Source of the DNA: an uncultured Victivallis sp.
GTDB lineage: Bacteria; Verrucomicrobiota; Lentisphaeria; Victivallales; Victivallaceae
Direction of reading: 5' to 3'
NCBI GenBank assembly: GCA_944389935.1
Contig: CALXOE010000008.1
Location: 1 to 64,000 of the forward strand
DNA: 64,000 bases
How positions within the stretch are numbered: position 1 is the stretch's first letter; every line of letters starts with the position of its first letter. The notes below the pieces were generated by a model. That model did no database searches and was not told where the DNA came from. It worked only from the letters and a program-made list of their open reading frames with translations. A program made the translations under genes and the position numbers. Positions 7,642-16,632 of the stretch are shown piece by piece.

Positions 7642-8859
7642 TTATTCAACGATTTCGACCGGCGTTCTGGCCGGAATGATGATGTACAGTTTGGAAACGT
7701 CCGCGTCGCGCATGCGGATGCAGCCGTTGCTGAGCGATCGGGTGATGTCCGATTCATCCTGCGTGCCGTGGATGCCGTATCCGAGCAGCGGGCGGTCCGG
7801 ACTGCCGGTCGGCGCGAGTTTCAGAAAATAGTTGCCGAGCGGATTCTCCGGGTCGCCGTACTTCACGACGCCGCCGCCGGGCATATACCAGTCCGGATTG
7901 CGCAGCTTGCTTGAGATGACGAATTTCGCCGTCGGGGTTTTGCCGAGTCGTCCGATCCCGACGTCGAAAACCGCGTAGAGCGTGTCGCGGTTGTAGAGCT
8001 CCAGCACGCGCGCATTCTTGTGAATCATGATCTTCCACGGTCCGGGGTGAATCAGCAGTTTCTTGCCGATTCTCAGGATGTTGTCTTTCTCCGGAACACG
8101 GTTGTAGTGCTTGATCGCATCGATTGTCGTGTGGTATTTCGCGGCGAGGGCGCTGTAACTTTCTCCGGGTCTGACCGGGTGGATCAGAGTCGAATCCCCC
8201 ATTTCCGCGCGGGTCTCGAATGCCGTCAGATTCGCTTCCGTCAGCAGTGCGGCCGCCTGTCTCCACTCGGAGGAGTAGGGAATGACCGACGAATTTCCCA
8301 GAATCGCGCGAGCGCTTTCCGCGGCGGCGGCGAAATTTTTCTCTCCGAGGCTGGTCTCAGCCCGGGTGAATGCCGCGTCCAGCGACGGCTTCACATCGGT
8401 CGGGATGTCGGTTTTCGGCACGTCGGGACGGTCGATGATCGGATCTCCGATCCACGGCTTGCCTTTCTCGGGAAGCTGCGTCGCCTCTTCCGGCTGTTCA
8501 GGGGAGGCCTCGGGCGGGGTCTCTTCTGTCCCGGACGTCTCTTCGACTGTCGTTTCCGGATCGGGCGATTGCCCGTCGGCCGGCTGCGGCAGTTCGCTTT
8601 CCGTTCCGGGAGAGACTTCGACCGGATCCCGACTCTCTGCCTCCCGGACGTTTTCGTCATCGGCGGGGAGGGTCGTGCTTTCCTCCGGCGGCAGGGCCGG
8701 AAGTTCCTCCGGCGTCCCGTCCGATTTCGGAATCAGAAAATAGACGATCGCGCAGGTCAGGGCCGCGACGACGATGAAGATCGCCGCGAGACGCAGACGC
8801 ATTCCGGCCTTGTTCGGTCTCCCGTCTCCCTGATCGAACTCGTAATCGATCTTTGCCAT
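7642..8859 (-). CDS. L,D-transpeptidase (YkuD) with LysM domain
   Basis: 405 residues. One transmembrane segment near residues 21-43 anchors it, followed by an acidic Pro/Glu-rich linker to about 135. A helical stretch and a LysM domain (VRPGESYSALAAKYHTTIDA) near 210-255 follow, then a YkuD catalytic domain to the C-terminus. The active-site signature is clear: GIHGTQDESD, then SNGCIRMRDADV with the nucleophilic Cys. Such enzymes make 3-3 cross-links in peptidoglycan or attach proteins to it, on the outer face of the membrane. It is the first gene of the leftward operon with accA, directly under the promoter at 8909-8936. Confidence 0.93.
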   Translation of the reverse strand: MAKIDYEFDQGDGRPNKAGMRLRLAAIFIVVAALTCAIVYFLIPKSDGTPEELPALPPEESTTLPADDENVREAESRDPVEVSPGTESELPQPADGQSPDPETTVEETSGTEETPPEASPEQPEEATQLPEKGKPWIGDPIIDRPDVPKTDIPTDVKPSLDAAFTRAETSLGEKNFAAAAESARAILGNSSVIPYSSEWRQAAALLTEANLTAFETRAEMGDSTLIHPVRPGESYSALAAKYHTTIDAIKHYNRVPEKDNILRIGKKLLIHPGPWKIMIHKNARVLELYNRDTLYAVFDVGIGRLGKTPTAKFVISSKLRNPDWYMPGGGVVKYGDPENPLGNYFLKLAPTGSPDRPLLGYGIHGTQDESDITRSLSNGCIRMRDADVSKLYIIIPARTPVEIVE

Positions 8860-8908
8860 ATCTGATTTCGTCCTCCCGGTTTCATGAGCGTTACAGCGAA
8901 ACAGGAAT

Positions 8909-8936
8909 AATATAGTGCAAGATCCCTGTTTTTCAA
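8909..8936 (-). promoter_or_regulatory. Sigma-70-type promoter for ldt-accA-GNAT-permease
   Basis: On the minus strand, TTGAAA (8931-8936) and TATATT (8909-8914) are separated by 16 nt, about 50 nt before the ldt start codon. Confidence 0.65.
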
Positions 8937-8945
8937 TGAGATAAT

Positions 8946-8974
8946 TTGATTTTTGCTGGAAAGAGCGGTATATT
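8946..8974 (+). promoter_or_regulatory. Sigma-70-type promoter for ilvB-aroA
   Basis: TTGATT (8946-8951) and TATATT (8969-8974) with a 17-nt spacer, about 100 nt before the ilvB start and back to back with the ldt promoter. Confidence 0.65.
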
Positions 8975-9073
8975 TACCGATTGACTGAACCGGAGCCGGG
9001 GGAAATTGCGGAAAATCCCGGGCTTTGCCGGAGACAGACTGGAGAAATCATTACAGCGTAAGGAAATAAAACG

Positions 9074-10840
9074 ATGGATACACCAAAGACGCCGACTCTT
9101 TTGAAAGGCAGTGAAATCACGATCAAATGCCTGGAGCTCCTCGGAGTTGAAGTCGTCTTCGCATATCCGGGCGGGCAGGCGATCGAGCTGCACCAGGCGT
9201 TGTCGAAATCGAAGATGCGCGTGATTCTGCCGCGCCACGAGCAGGGCGGGGCGTTCGCCGCGGGCGGTTACGCCCGGATTTCGGGCAAAGTCGGCGTCTG
9301 TATGGCGACGAGCGGCCCGGGGGCGACGAACCTCGTTTCCGGCATTGCGGACGCCTATATGGATTCCATTCCGACGGTTTTCATCACCGGGCAGGTCTCG
9401 AGTTCGATGATCGGCAAGAACGTGTTTCAGGAGACCGACATCATCGGGGTGACCCGTCCGATCGTGAAGCACAGCTTCCTCGTGCTTGACGCGAAAGATA
9501 TCCCGCAGATCATGAAAGAGGCGTTCTACATCGCCTCCTCGGGTCGTCCCGGCCCGGTGGTGGTCGACATCCCGAAGAACGTGCAGCAGCAGCGGGTTGA
9601 ATTCAACTTCGATGTGCCGGTCGCGCTGAACTACTATCATCCCGATCCGGTGTTCGATCCGGCCGATGCGGAGAAGATCCGTGAATTGATCGCCGCGTCG
9701 AAGCGTCCCTGCATCTACGCAGGCGGCGGAATCATTTCGGCGGGAGCCTCTGCTGAACTTTTGAAGTTCGCCGAGAGTTACAACATTCCGGTGGTGACCA
9801 CGCTGATGGGGATCGGGGCGTTTCCCGAGAAGCATCCGCTGTCGCTGCGCTGGCTCGGCATGCACGGGTCGGTGTTCGGCAACTACGCCGCGAATGAGTG
9901 TGATCTGCTGCTCGCTTTCGGTGCGCGGTTCGACGATCGTGTGACCGGCAACCCGCAGAAATTCGCGACCCGCGCGAAGATCGTCCACGTCGACATCGAC
10001 GACTCCGAAATCAACAAGAACAAGCCCGCCGATCTCGGGATTGTTGCAAATATCAAGGAGATGCTTGCGGCTTTGAACGAGCATCCCCTCCGGCAGGAGT
10101 ACGCCGACTGGTTTGCGCGCATTGCCGAGTGGAAAGCGAAGTACCCGTATAACTCCTATCGCGTGAAGCCCGATCATGTGCAGCCGCAGTTTGTCATGCA
10201 GGAGCTTTCGCGCCTGACGGACGGCAAAGCCGTCATCGTTCCCGGCGTCGGCCAGCATCAGATGTGGGCGGCGCAGTATTACGATTACAGTTTCCCGCGC
10301 CAGCTGCTGACTTCCGGCGGTCTCGGCGCAATGGGGTTCGGGCTCCCGGCGGCGATGGGGGCAAAGGTCGCCTGCCCGGAAAAGACCGTCATCAACATCG
10401 ACGGCGACGGCAGTTTCCAGATGAACATTCAGGAGCTCGGGACGCTTTTCGTCGAGGAGATCGACGTCAAGATGATCATTTTGAACAATCAGCACCTCGG
10501 TATGGTTGCGCAGTGGGAGGACCGTTTCTACGATCACAACCGCGGCAATACGGTGCTCGGACGCTGCAAGGGGTCGAACGGCTGCGGGACGGGAAAGGAT
10601 TGCGACCACTGTGACGGCACGCGCTGCACGGGCGGGCCGTATCCGGATTTCGTCACGATCGCCTCGGGGTACGGGATTCCGGGGCGCCGGGTGTTCAAGC
10701 GGGAGGAGCTTGCGCCCGCCATCGAGGAGATGCTCGCTTACGACGGTCCGTTCCTGCTCGACGTTTATATCGGCTATGATGAACACGTTCTGCCGATGAT
10801 TCCGCCGGGTGGCGACTACACGACCATCATCATGGAGTGA
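9074..10840 (+). CDS. ilvB: Acetolactate synthase large subunit (biosynthetic), with a Cys-rich insert
   Basis: 588 residues of a ThDP-dependent enzyme that condenses pyruvate for branched-chain amino acids. The catalytic Glu region reads LPRHEQGGAFAAGGYAR, followed by CMATSGPGATNLVSG. The ThDP/Mg site is INIDGDGSFQMNIQELGT, followed by NNQHLGMVAQWEDRFY. After NRGNTVLG an unusual insert near residues 497-516 contains five cysteines (CKGSNGC, then CDHC, then TRC) before PYPDF. Most family members have only a short loop there. No ilvN regulatory subunit or ilvC is adjacent. AroA follows 14 nt downstream. Confidence 0.93.
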   Translation: MDTPKTPTLLKGSEITIKCLELLGVEVVFAYPGGQAIELHQALSKSKMRVILPRHEQGGAFAAGGYARISGKVGVCMATSGPGATNLVSGIADAYMDSIPTVFITGQVSSSMIGKNVFQETDIIGVTRPIVKHSFLVLDAKDIPQIMKEAFYIASSGRPGPVVVDIPKNVQQQRVEFNFDVPVALNYYHPDPVFDPADAEKIRELIAASKRPCIYAGGGIISAGASAELLKFAESYNIPVVTTLMGIGAFPEKHPLSLRWLGMHGSVFGNYAANECDLLLAFGARFDDRVTGNPQKFATRAKIVHVDIDDSEINKNKPADLGIVANIKEMLAALNEHPLRQEYADWFARIAEWKAKYPYNSYRVKPDHVQPQFVMQELSRLTDGKAVIVPGVGQHQMWAAQYYDYSFPRQLLTSGGLGAMGFGLPAAMGAKVACPEKTVINIDGDGSFQMNIQELGTLFVEEIDVKMIILNNQHLGMVAQWEDRFYDHNRGNTVLGRCKGSNGCGTGKDCDHCDGTRCTGGPYPDFVTIASGYGIPGRRVFKREELAPAIEEMLAYDGPFLLDVYIGYDEHVLPMIPPGGDYTTIIME

Positions 10841-10854
10841 CGGGGAGGCGTCGC

Positions 10855-12123
10855 ATGAAACTGCTGGTGAAACCCTCCCGGGTTCGTGGAAAAATCGCCG
10901 TGACCGGATCGAAGTCGCACACGATCCGCGGCATCGCCGCTGCGCTCGCGGCGGAGGGGAAGAGCACACTCATCGCCCCGCTGGAGTCGGCGGATACCCG
11001 TTCGACGCTTGAAGCCGCGAAATTGCTCGGGGCAAATGTGACGGAGGGGGACGGCTTCTGGGAGATCGCGGGAACGGGCGGGAAATTTGCAGATCCCGGT
11101 CGTACGCTTGATCTCGGCAACTCCGGAACCGGAATGCGGATGCTGACCGGTTTCTGCGCCCGGCAGAATTTCCCGATCCGTTTCGACGGCGACGAGAGTC
11201 TGCGGACGCGCCTGATGGCAGGGCTCTTTGACGCGCTTGCGCCGCTCGGCTGCCGGATTGAATCGACGAACGGCAAGTGTCCGTTCACGGTCGAGGGGCC
11301 GCTGAAAGGGGGCGCGACGAAAGTGGACGGCACGACGTCGCAGTTTCTCACGTCGCTGCTTTTCATGCTGCCGACGCTGGCGGAGGATTCGACGGTCGAT
11401 CTGGATTTTCTTCATGAGAAGCCTTATATCGGCATAACGCTCGCGTGGCTCGACGCTTTGGGAATTCGCTATGAGATGAGTGACGACATGCTGCACTGGC
11501 GCATTCCGGGCGGGCAGAAGATTCCGGCGTTCCGGCGGGTGATTCCGGCGGATTTCTCGACTGCGGCATTTCCGCTCTGCGCGGCGGCGCTTTGCGGGGA
11601 CGGGGTTGTGATCCGGAATCTTGACTTCTCCGATGCGCAGGGGGACAAGAAAGTGTTCTCCTGTCTCGAACGGATGGGTGCGAAGATCGAGCACGGTACG
11701 GAGCTCACTGTTCTGCCGACGGGAGGAAAGTTGCACGGCTGCGCGATCGACATGAACGAAACGCCGGATGCGCTCCCGGTCATGGCGGTCGTGGCGGCGC
11801 TGGCGGAGGGGGAGACCCGACTCCTGAATGTGCCGCAGGCGCGCGTCAAGGAGACCGACCGGATCGCGGTGATGGCCTCCGAACTTGCGAAGATGGGGGC
11901 GGAGGTCGAGGAACTGCCGGATGGAATGGTGATTCGCGGCGGCGCGCTGCACGGGGCGGAGGTCTCGAGTTTCGGCGATCATCGCATTGCGATGGCGCTC
12001 GCGGTCGCCGGGCTCGCGGCCGAGGGAGAAACGGTGATCGACCGGGCGGAGGCGCCATCCGTCACTTATCCGGATTTTATCCGTGATTTTCAGAATATCG
12101 GAGCGGATTTCACTGTATTGTAA
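10855..12123 (+). CDS. aroA: 3-phosphoshikimate 1-carboxyvinyltransferase (EPSP synthase)
   Basis: 422 residues, the usual length. Family landmarks are GSKSHTIRGIAAAL near the start, LGNSGTGMRMLTGF, FDGDESLRTRLM, TTSQFLTSLLF, ARVKETDRIAVM and the closing FGDHRIAMALAVAGLAA. It joins PEP to shikimate-3-phosphate in the chorismate pathway. Two positions differ from the most common pattern: the first motif reads SHTIR, and RxRLM replaces RxRPM. The ATG at 10855 is chosen over an upstream in-frame start because GGGGAGG sits 8 nt before it. The gene lies 14 nt after ilvB and 12 nt before the next gene. Confidence 0.95.
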   Translation: MKLLVKPSRVRGKIAVTGSKSHTIRGIAAALAAEGKSTLIAPLESADTRSTLEAAKLLGANVTEGDGFWEIAGTGGKFADPGRTLDLGNSGTGMRMLTGFCARQNFPIRFDGDESLRTRLMAGLFDALAPLGCRIESTNGKCPFTVEGPLKGGATKVDGTTSQFLTSLLFMLPTLAEDSTVDLDFLHEKPYIGITLAWLDALGIRYEMSDDMLHWRIPGGQKIPAFRRVIPADFSTAAFPLCAAALCGDGVVIRNLDFSDAQGDKKVFSCLERMGAKIEHGTELTVLPTGGKLHGCAIDMNETPDALPVMAVVAALAEGETRLLNVPQARVKETDRIAVMASELAKMGAEVEELPDGMVIRGGALHGAEVSSFGDHRIAMALAVAGLAAEGETVIDRAEAPSVTYPDFIRDFQNIGADFTVL

Positions 12124-12135
12124 TGGGTTGCGAAT

Positions 12136-12774
12136 ATGAAAAAGTGGCGGATCATCCTGTTTCTGGCGATGACTCCGCTTTTTTTTGCCGGCGCGTCCGA
12201 GGCGAAGCCGCCGACCCGGAACGAGCTGCTGATAAAGCTCTATTCTTTCATGCACGGAAAAGAGGCGGAGCCGGTTGAGTCGGCGCGGATCGAACTGGCC
12301 GGGCCGCATAAACTCGAGTTCCTGCGCCGGGGAAAGAAAAGTTCGCTCCTCCGTGACGGGAAGCCCGCCGTTGTTTTCGACGGGACCCGGTGCTGGCGGG
12401 ACGGGACGATCGGCGGCAACGATGAGACCTGGATCTTCCAGCTGCTCTTCGCGATCCGTCCCGTGCCGGAACTGTTCGGTGATCTGAAACTCTTTCCGCG
12501 TCCCGGAACGGAGGGCGTTTATACGTTGCTCGGGCGGCGTGACCGCTATCTGACCACGGCACTCATCGCGGTGGACGGCGCGTCGGGGCGGCTCGAATCG
12601 GTGACGGTCATGCGTGACGGTGTCACGCGCCGTTTCCTCCCGTCAGAGTTCCGGCGCGAGCGGGGACGGAACATTCCGGGAAAGCTGCGGATCGACGGCG
12701 AGGAGTACGAAACGCGTCGTGTGGAGTGGAATCTCCCGCTCGACGACGCGCTTTTCCGCTTCCCCGCCGAATGA
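12136..12774 (+). CDS. Secreted protein of unknown function
   Basis: 212 residues. An N-terminal signal peptide is visible (MKKWRIILFLAMTPLFFAGA, cleavage probably after SEA). The rest is soluble and rich in beta-strand-like alternation, with runs such as KPAVVFDGTRCWRDG and GRRDRYLTTALIAVD. This vaguely recalls periplasmic lipoprotein-carrier-like folds, but I cannot confirm a family. It is the third gene of the ilvB-aroA transcript, 12 nt after aroA, and meets murD tail to tail with only 12 bp between them. Confidence 0.7.
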   Translation: MKKWRIILFLAMTPLFFAGASEAKPPTRNELLIKLYSFMHGKEAEPVESARIELAGPHKLEFLRRGKKSSLLRDGKPAVVFDGTRCWRDGTIGGNDETWIFQLLFAIRPVPELFGDLKLFPRPGTEGVYTLLGRRDRYLTTALIAVDGASGRLESVTVMRDGVTRRFLPSEFRRERGRNIPGKLRIDGEEYETRRVEWNLPLDDALFRFPAE

Positions 12775-12786
12775 CTCCGCGCCTTT

Positions 12787-14040
12787 TCAGAGCTGTTTCA
12801 CGAATGCGGCGAACCGGTCGCCGCGCTCCTTATAGTCCCGGAACATATCCATGCTGGCGCAGGCGGGAGCGAGCAGCACCGTGTCCCCGGGCTGTGCATG
12901 GTCGCACGCTGTGCGAATTGCCCGCTCGAACTCCATGCCGCAGTCGGCGGTCGGAATCGACTCCGGCAGCGCGGCGGCGATCTTTGCGCGGCATTCTCCG
13001 TAGAGCACCGCGAACCGGATCCGGTCGGCGAATGGCGCGAGCGGAGAAAAGTCCATCTCCTTGTCGAGCCCGCCGAGGAGCAGCACAACCGTCCCCGGAA
13101 TCGCGCGCAGCGCTGCGACGGTCGAGGCGGGATTGGTCGCCTTGGAGTCGTTCACATAACGGACGCCGTTTTTCTCGCAGACGAGCTCCTGACGGTGGCG
13201 GCCGGGTTGGAACATGTGGATCGCAAGCCGGAACTCCGGGGAGAGCACCGTTTCGAGCGGAAGCACGCGCAGACAGAGCTCGACTGCCGCCGCGAGATTT
13301 TCACGGTTGTGCACTGCCGAGAGCGCGGTGTTGCCGAGGTCGATCAGCACTTCCTCTTCATCGATCATCAACGCATCGCCGTAAAGTGTGACCCGGCGCG
13401 GCACGGGGGAGTCCATCGAGAGGCCGTAGACGCGGTTTTCCGGCGCGACCCGGTCGAAGATCCGCTGTTTGACTGCGGCATATTCGGCGAACCCGCCCGC
13501 ATAGCGGTCGACGTGGTCCGATTCGAGGTTCAGCAGCGCCGCTGCGAACGGCGCGAATGTGTCGCACCGCTCGAGCTGGAAAGAGCTGACCTCGACGACC
13601 GGCAGCGCGTCGGGGGAGAGTTTTCCCTCGCGCAGATCGGCGGCGAGTTCCGAGAGCGGCAGTCCGATGTTCCCCGCCGTGCGTGCCTCGACACCCGCAG
13701 CGGTGAGCAGTGCGGCCGTGAGTTCGGTGGTCGTGGTTTTCCCGTTGGTCCCGGTGATTGCGAGGAGTTTCCCCGGCCAGTTGCGGAATCCGAATTCAAG
13801 TTCGCTGATGAATTCGCACTGCCCCTTTCCCGCGCGGCGCATTGCGGCCTGCCAGAGCGGTGAGACGAGCGGCTTCATGCCGGGGCTGGTCACGATGAGA
13901 TCGGCTTCCGCGACGGCGGCGTCGGCGTCGAGTCCCGGAGAGTCGGAAAGAATCGCGGTTGAAAACCCGAGTGAGGCGGCCAGCCGTTCGGCCGCCTTTC
14001 CCGAGAGTCCGCCGCCGAGAATCAGACAGTGCTGCTGCAT
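12787..14040 (-). CDS. murD: UDP-N-acetylmuramoylalanine--D-glutamate ligase
   Basis: 417 residues. The N-terminal Rossmann-like part starts MQQHCLILGGGLSGKAAERL. The ATP loop is AITGTNGKTTTTELTAALL, and the C-terminal domain has PGRHRQELV followed by YVNDSKATNPASTVAAL and LLLGGLDKEMDF, all MurD signatures. It adds D-Glu to the UDP-MurNAc-L-Ala precursor in the cytoplasm. The start at 14040 is preferred over an upstream in-frame Met because AAGGAA lies just before it. MurD is usually found inside a division/cell-wall cluster; here it is alone, driven by a promoter that overlaps the larB promoter head to head. Confidence 0.95.
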   Translation of the reverse strand: MQQHCLILGGGLSGKAAERLAASLGFSTAILSDSPGLDADAAVAEADLIVTSPGMKPLVSPLWQAAMRRAGKGQCEFISELEFGFRNWPGKLLAITGTNGKTTTTELTAALLTAAGVEARTAGNIGLPLSELAADLREGKLSPDALPVVEVSSFQLERCDTFAPFAAALLNLESDHVDRYAGGFAEYAAVKQRIFDRVAPENRVYGLSMDSPVPRRVTLYGDALMIDEEEVLIDLGNTALSAVHNRENLAAAVELCLRVLPLETVLSPEFRLAIHMFQPGRHRQELVCEKNGVRYVNDSKATNPASTVAALRAIPGTVVLLLGGLDKEMDFSPLAPFADRIRFAVLYGECRAKIAAALPESIPTADCGMEFERAIRTACDHAQPGDTVLLAPACASMDMFRDYKERGDRFAAFVKQL

Positions 14041-14089
14041 GGTGTTTCCTTCGATGTTTCGATGGTATTTTTTTGGAGATAACGTTCTT

Positions 14090-14126
14090 AATATAACTTG
14101 ATATTTTGCCGGCCGCAAGTTATATT
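14090..14126. promoter_or_regulatory. Overlapping divergent promoters for murD and larB with an inverted repeat
   Basis: Plus strand: TTGATA (14098-14103) - 17 nt - TATATT (14121-14126). Minus strand: TTGCGG (14113-14118) - 17 nt - TATATT (14090-14095). The two occupy the same DNA and are mirrored by the inverted repeat TATAACTTG (14092-14100) and CAAGTTATA (14116-14124). The larB start codon lies only about 6 nt beyond its predicted transcription start. Confidence 0.7.
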
Positions 14127-14138
14127 CTTTCATTCATC

Positions 14139-14888
14139 ATGAGAGCAAAAGATAAAATTCTCGAAGAGGCCGCGGCAGGGCGTCTCGGTTTCGTCGAAGC
14201 CGTGGCGGAATTGGCCGCCGCCTCCGGTGCGGTCGGGGAGCTGAAAGAGGCGAAGATCGACCACGCCCGGGAGGCTCGCTGCGGTTTCCCCGAGTTCGTT
14301 TACGGTGCCGGGAAGAGTCTGGAACAGCTTCTGGAGATCATTCCGGAGATCCATGGCCGGACCGGCTCGGTGCTGGTGACCAGGCTTCCGGCGGAGACCG
14401 GTTCGGCACTGGTGCAGGCGTTTCCGGCCGGGGAGTACGATCCGGCGGCCCGGACGTTCCGGATTCGCGATCCGGAGCGCAGGTTGACCGGCAAGGTGCT
14501 GGTTGTCACGGCCGGCAGCAGCGACCACGGCGTGGCGAAAGAGGCGCTCCATACGCTCGAAGCATGCGGCATCGGCGCGGAACTCGTGGCGGATGTCGGC
14601 GTGGCCGGGATCGAACGGCTGTTTGCGTCTCTCGACCGGCTGCGTTCCGCCGATGTCTGCATCGTGGTCGCGGGGATGGAGGGAGCGCTTCCGAGTGTGG
14701 TCGGCGGTCTCGTCCGCTGTCCGGTGATCGCGGTGCCGACCAGTGTGGGTTACGGTGCCGCGTTCGGGGGTGTCGCGGCGCTGCTCGGGATGTTGAACAG
14801 CTGTGCATCGGGCGTGACCGTCGTCAACATCGACAACGGGTTCGGTGCGGCGTGCGCTGCGGTGAGAATGATCAGAGCAAACAAATAA
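14139..14888 (+). CDS. larB: LarB, carboxylase/hydrolase for nickel-pincer cofactor synthesis
   Basis: 249 residues with a PurE-like C-terminal half. Landmarks are HAREARCGFPEFVYGAGKS near residue 50, VVTAGSSDHGVAKEA near 120, VVAGMEGALPSVVGGLV near 180, and PTSVGYGAAFGG then NIDNGFGAAC at the end. LarB carboxylates nicotinic acid adenine dinucleotide, the first step towards the nickel-pincer cofactor of lactate racemase-type enzymes. larC and larE are not in the window. The ATG at 14139 has no clear Shine-Dalgarno and lies almost at the predicted transcription start, so the mRNA may be nearly leaderless. leuA starts 25 nt after its stop. Confidence 0.9.
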   Translation: MRAKDKILEEAAAGRLGFVEAVAELAAASGAVGELKEAKIDHAREARCGFPEFVYGAGKSLEQLLEIIPEIHGRTGSVLVTRLPAETGSALVQAFPAGEYDPAARTFRIRDPERRLTGKVLVVTAGSSDHGVAKEALHTLEACGIGAELVADVGVAGIERLFASLDRLRSADVCIVVAGMEGALPSVVGGLVRCPVIAVPTSVGYGAAFGGVAALLGMLNSCASGVTVVNIDNGFGAACAAVRMIRANK

Positions 14889-14913
14889 ATGAACATATAT
14901 ACGGTTGCAGAAA

Positions 14914-16632
14914 ATGGAAAGTTATCCGAAATATCGCTATCCGGAGCCGGTGAAGATCGAAAATCGGCAGTGGCCGGATCGTCTCATTACCAAAGCGCCC
15001 GTCTGGGCCTCCGTCGATCTGCGTGACGGCAACCAGGCGCTGCCGGAACCGATGACCCCCGAGCGCAAGCTCGAATATTTCAATATGCTCGTGAAGATCG
15101 GTTTCAAGGAGATCGAAGTGGCGTTTCCCTCCGCTTCCGCAGACGACTTTCACTTCGTGCGGATGCTGATCGAGGAGAATCTGATTCCGGACGACGTGAC
15201 GATTTCCGTGCTGACCCAGGCGCGCAAACACTTGATCGACAAGACTGCTGAATCGCTGCGTGGCGTGAAGCGGGCGATCATCCACTGCTATGTGCCGACG
15301 AGCGATCTGCACGGCCGGTTCGTTTTCAACGATACGCGCGAACAGGTTCTCGAGATGGCGGTCACCGGGACGCGCCTCGTTCGCGAGGCGATCGCCCGCG
15401 AGGGGTTGACGGAGGTGTGCGGCTACGAATTTTCGCCGGAGGAGTTCACTGACAGCGACCTTGATTTCGTGGTGGATCTCTGCTGCGCGGTCAAACGCGA
15501 GTGGGGCCCCTCGACGCCCCGCGATTTCATTCTGAATCTGCCGGCGACGGTCGAGCGGCGGCCGCCGAACCAGTATGCGGATATGATCGAGCTGTTCTGC
15601 CGCAAATATCCGTATCTTGCGGAGACCACCATCAGCATTCACGCCCACAACGACCAGGGGTGCGCGGTTGCGGCGAGCGAACTGGCGATTCTGGCCGGAG
15701 CGACCCGCGTCGAGGGAACCATCTTCGGGCATGGAGAGCGGACCGGCAACCTCGACCTTTCGGTGCTGGCGCTGAATCTCGAATCGCGCGGGATTTCGAC
15801 GGGACTGTCGTTTCACAATATGCCGGAGATCGTCCGGATCGTCGAGCGCAACTCCGGAATTGAGGTGCATCCCCGTCATCCGTATGCGGGGGATCTGGTG
15901 TTCACGGCTTTTTCCGGGTCGCATCAGGATGCGATCCGCAAGGGGCTCGAGCGGCGGCGGGAGATCTCCGATTTCTTTCAGCAGGGGTGGAAAGTTCCGT
16001 ATCTGCATATCGACCCGGCGGATCTCGGCCGCCAGTACGAGAAGCTCATCCGGATCAACAGCCAGTCCGGCAAGGGCGGTGTTGTTTATGTGCTTGAGAA
16101 AGAGTTCGGAATCTATCCGCCGAAGAGCATGCACCCCGAGATCGGCGCTGTCGTCCAGAAATACATCGACGAAACCGGCGGCGAGATCGACTCGAAAAAG
16201 CTGCGCGAAATCTTCAATTCCGCGTTTGTGAACATCGCCGGCCGATACCGGATGGAGAACTATCAGCGCGCTTCGGTCGGCGACCGTTCGGGCGCGACGT
16301 TCTCCTGGTTTATCGACGGGAAGCAGTATGAGTTGACCGGGCAGGGGAATGGTCCGCTGTCGGCGGTGGTTCATTCGCTCAAGAGTTCGGGCTTGATGCC
16401 GTTCTTCAAGCTCGAGGATTTCTCCGAAAGCACGCTCGGGAAAGATGCCGACGCCCATGCCATCGCGTTTGTCGGATTGCGCTGCGGCGGGAAAGGGGAA
16501 CACCTGATCTACGGTGCGGGTGAGCATTCCAACATCGACCGCGCCGCGATCGCCGCGCTGGTCAGCGCCATGAATCGTGCCGCTGCCATGGGCGTATTCC
16601 GGAAGGGGGAGGGAGCGCCCGAACATGAATGA
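14914..16632 (+). CDS. leuA: 2-isopropylmalate synthase
   Basis: 572 residues, the long form typical of the RYP-type LeuA (start KYRYPEPVKIENRQWPDR). WASVDLRDGNQALPEPM gives the catalytic Arg-Asp, and ISIHAHNDQGCAVAASELA supplies the metal-binding HxH. A C-terminal regulatory domain follows from about residue 435 (VGDRSGATFSWFIDG). It condenses acetyl-CoA with 2-oxoisovalerate for leucine. No strong Shine-Dalgarno is seen; a TTG at 14905 in frame is an alternative start. The gene follows larB by 25 nt and overlaps dacA by 8 nt. Confidence 0.95.
   Translation: MESYPKYRYPEPVKIENRQWPDRLITKAPVWASVDLRDGNQALPEPMTPERKLEYFNMLVKIGFKEIEVAFPSASADDFHFVRMLIEENLIPDDVTISVLTQARKHLIDKTAESLRGVKRAIIHCYVPTSDLHGRFVFNDTREQVLEMAVTGTRLVREAIAREGLTEVCGYEFSPEEFTDSDLDFVVDLCCAVKREWGPSTPRDFILNLPATVERRPPNQYADMIELFCRKYPYLAETTISIHAHNDQGCAVAASELAILAGATRVEGTIFGHGERTGNLDLSVLALNLESRGISTGLSFHNMPEIVRIVERNSGIEVHPRHPYAGDLVFTAFSGSHQDAIRKGLERRREISDFFQQGWKVPYLHIDPADLGRQYEKLIRINSQSGKGGVVYVLEKEFGIYPPKSMHPEIGAVVQKYIDETGGEIDSKKLREIFNSAFVNIAGRYRMENYQRASVGDRSGATFSWFIDGKQYELTGQGNGPLSAVVHSLKSSGLMPFFKLEDFSESTLGKDADAHAIAFVGLRCGGKGEHLIYGAGEHSNIDRAAIAALVSAMNRAAAMGVFRKGEGAPEHE

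Noticed and set aside
8933..10969. 678-codon minus-strand frame opposite ilvB
   Set aside because: Mirror of the IlvB reading frame with no family features; composition typical of antisense shadows.
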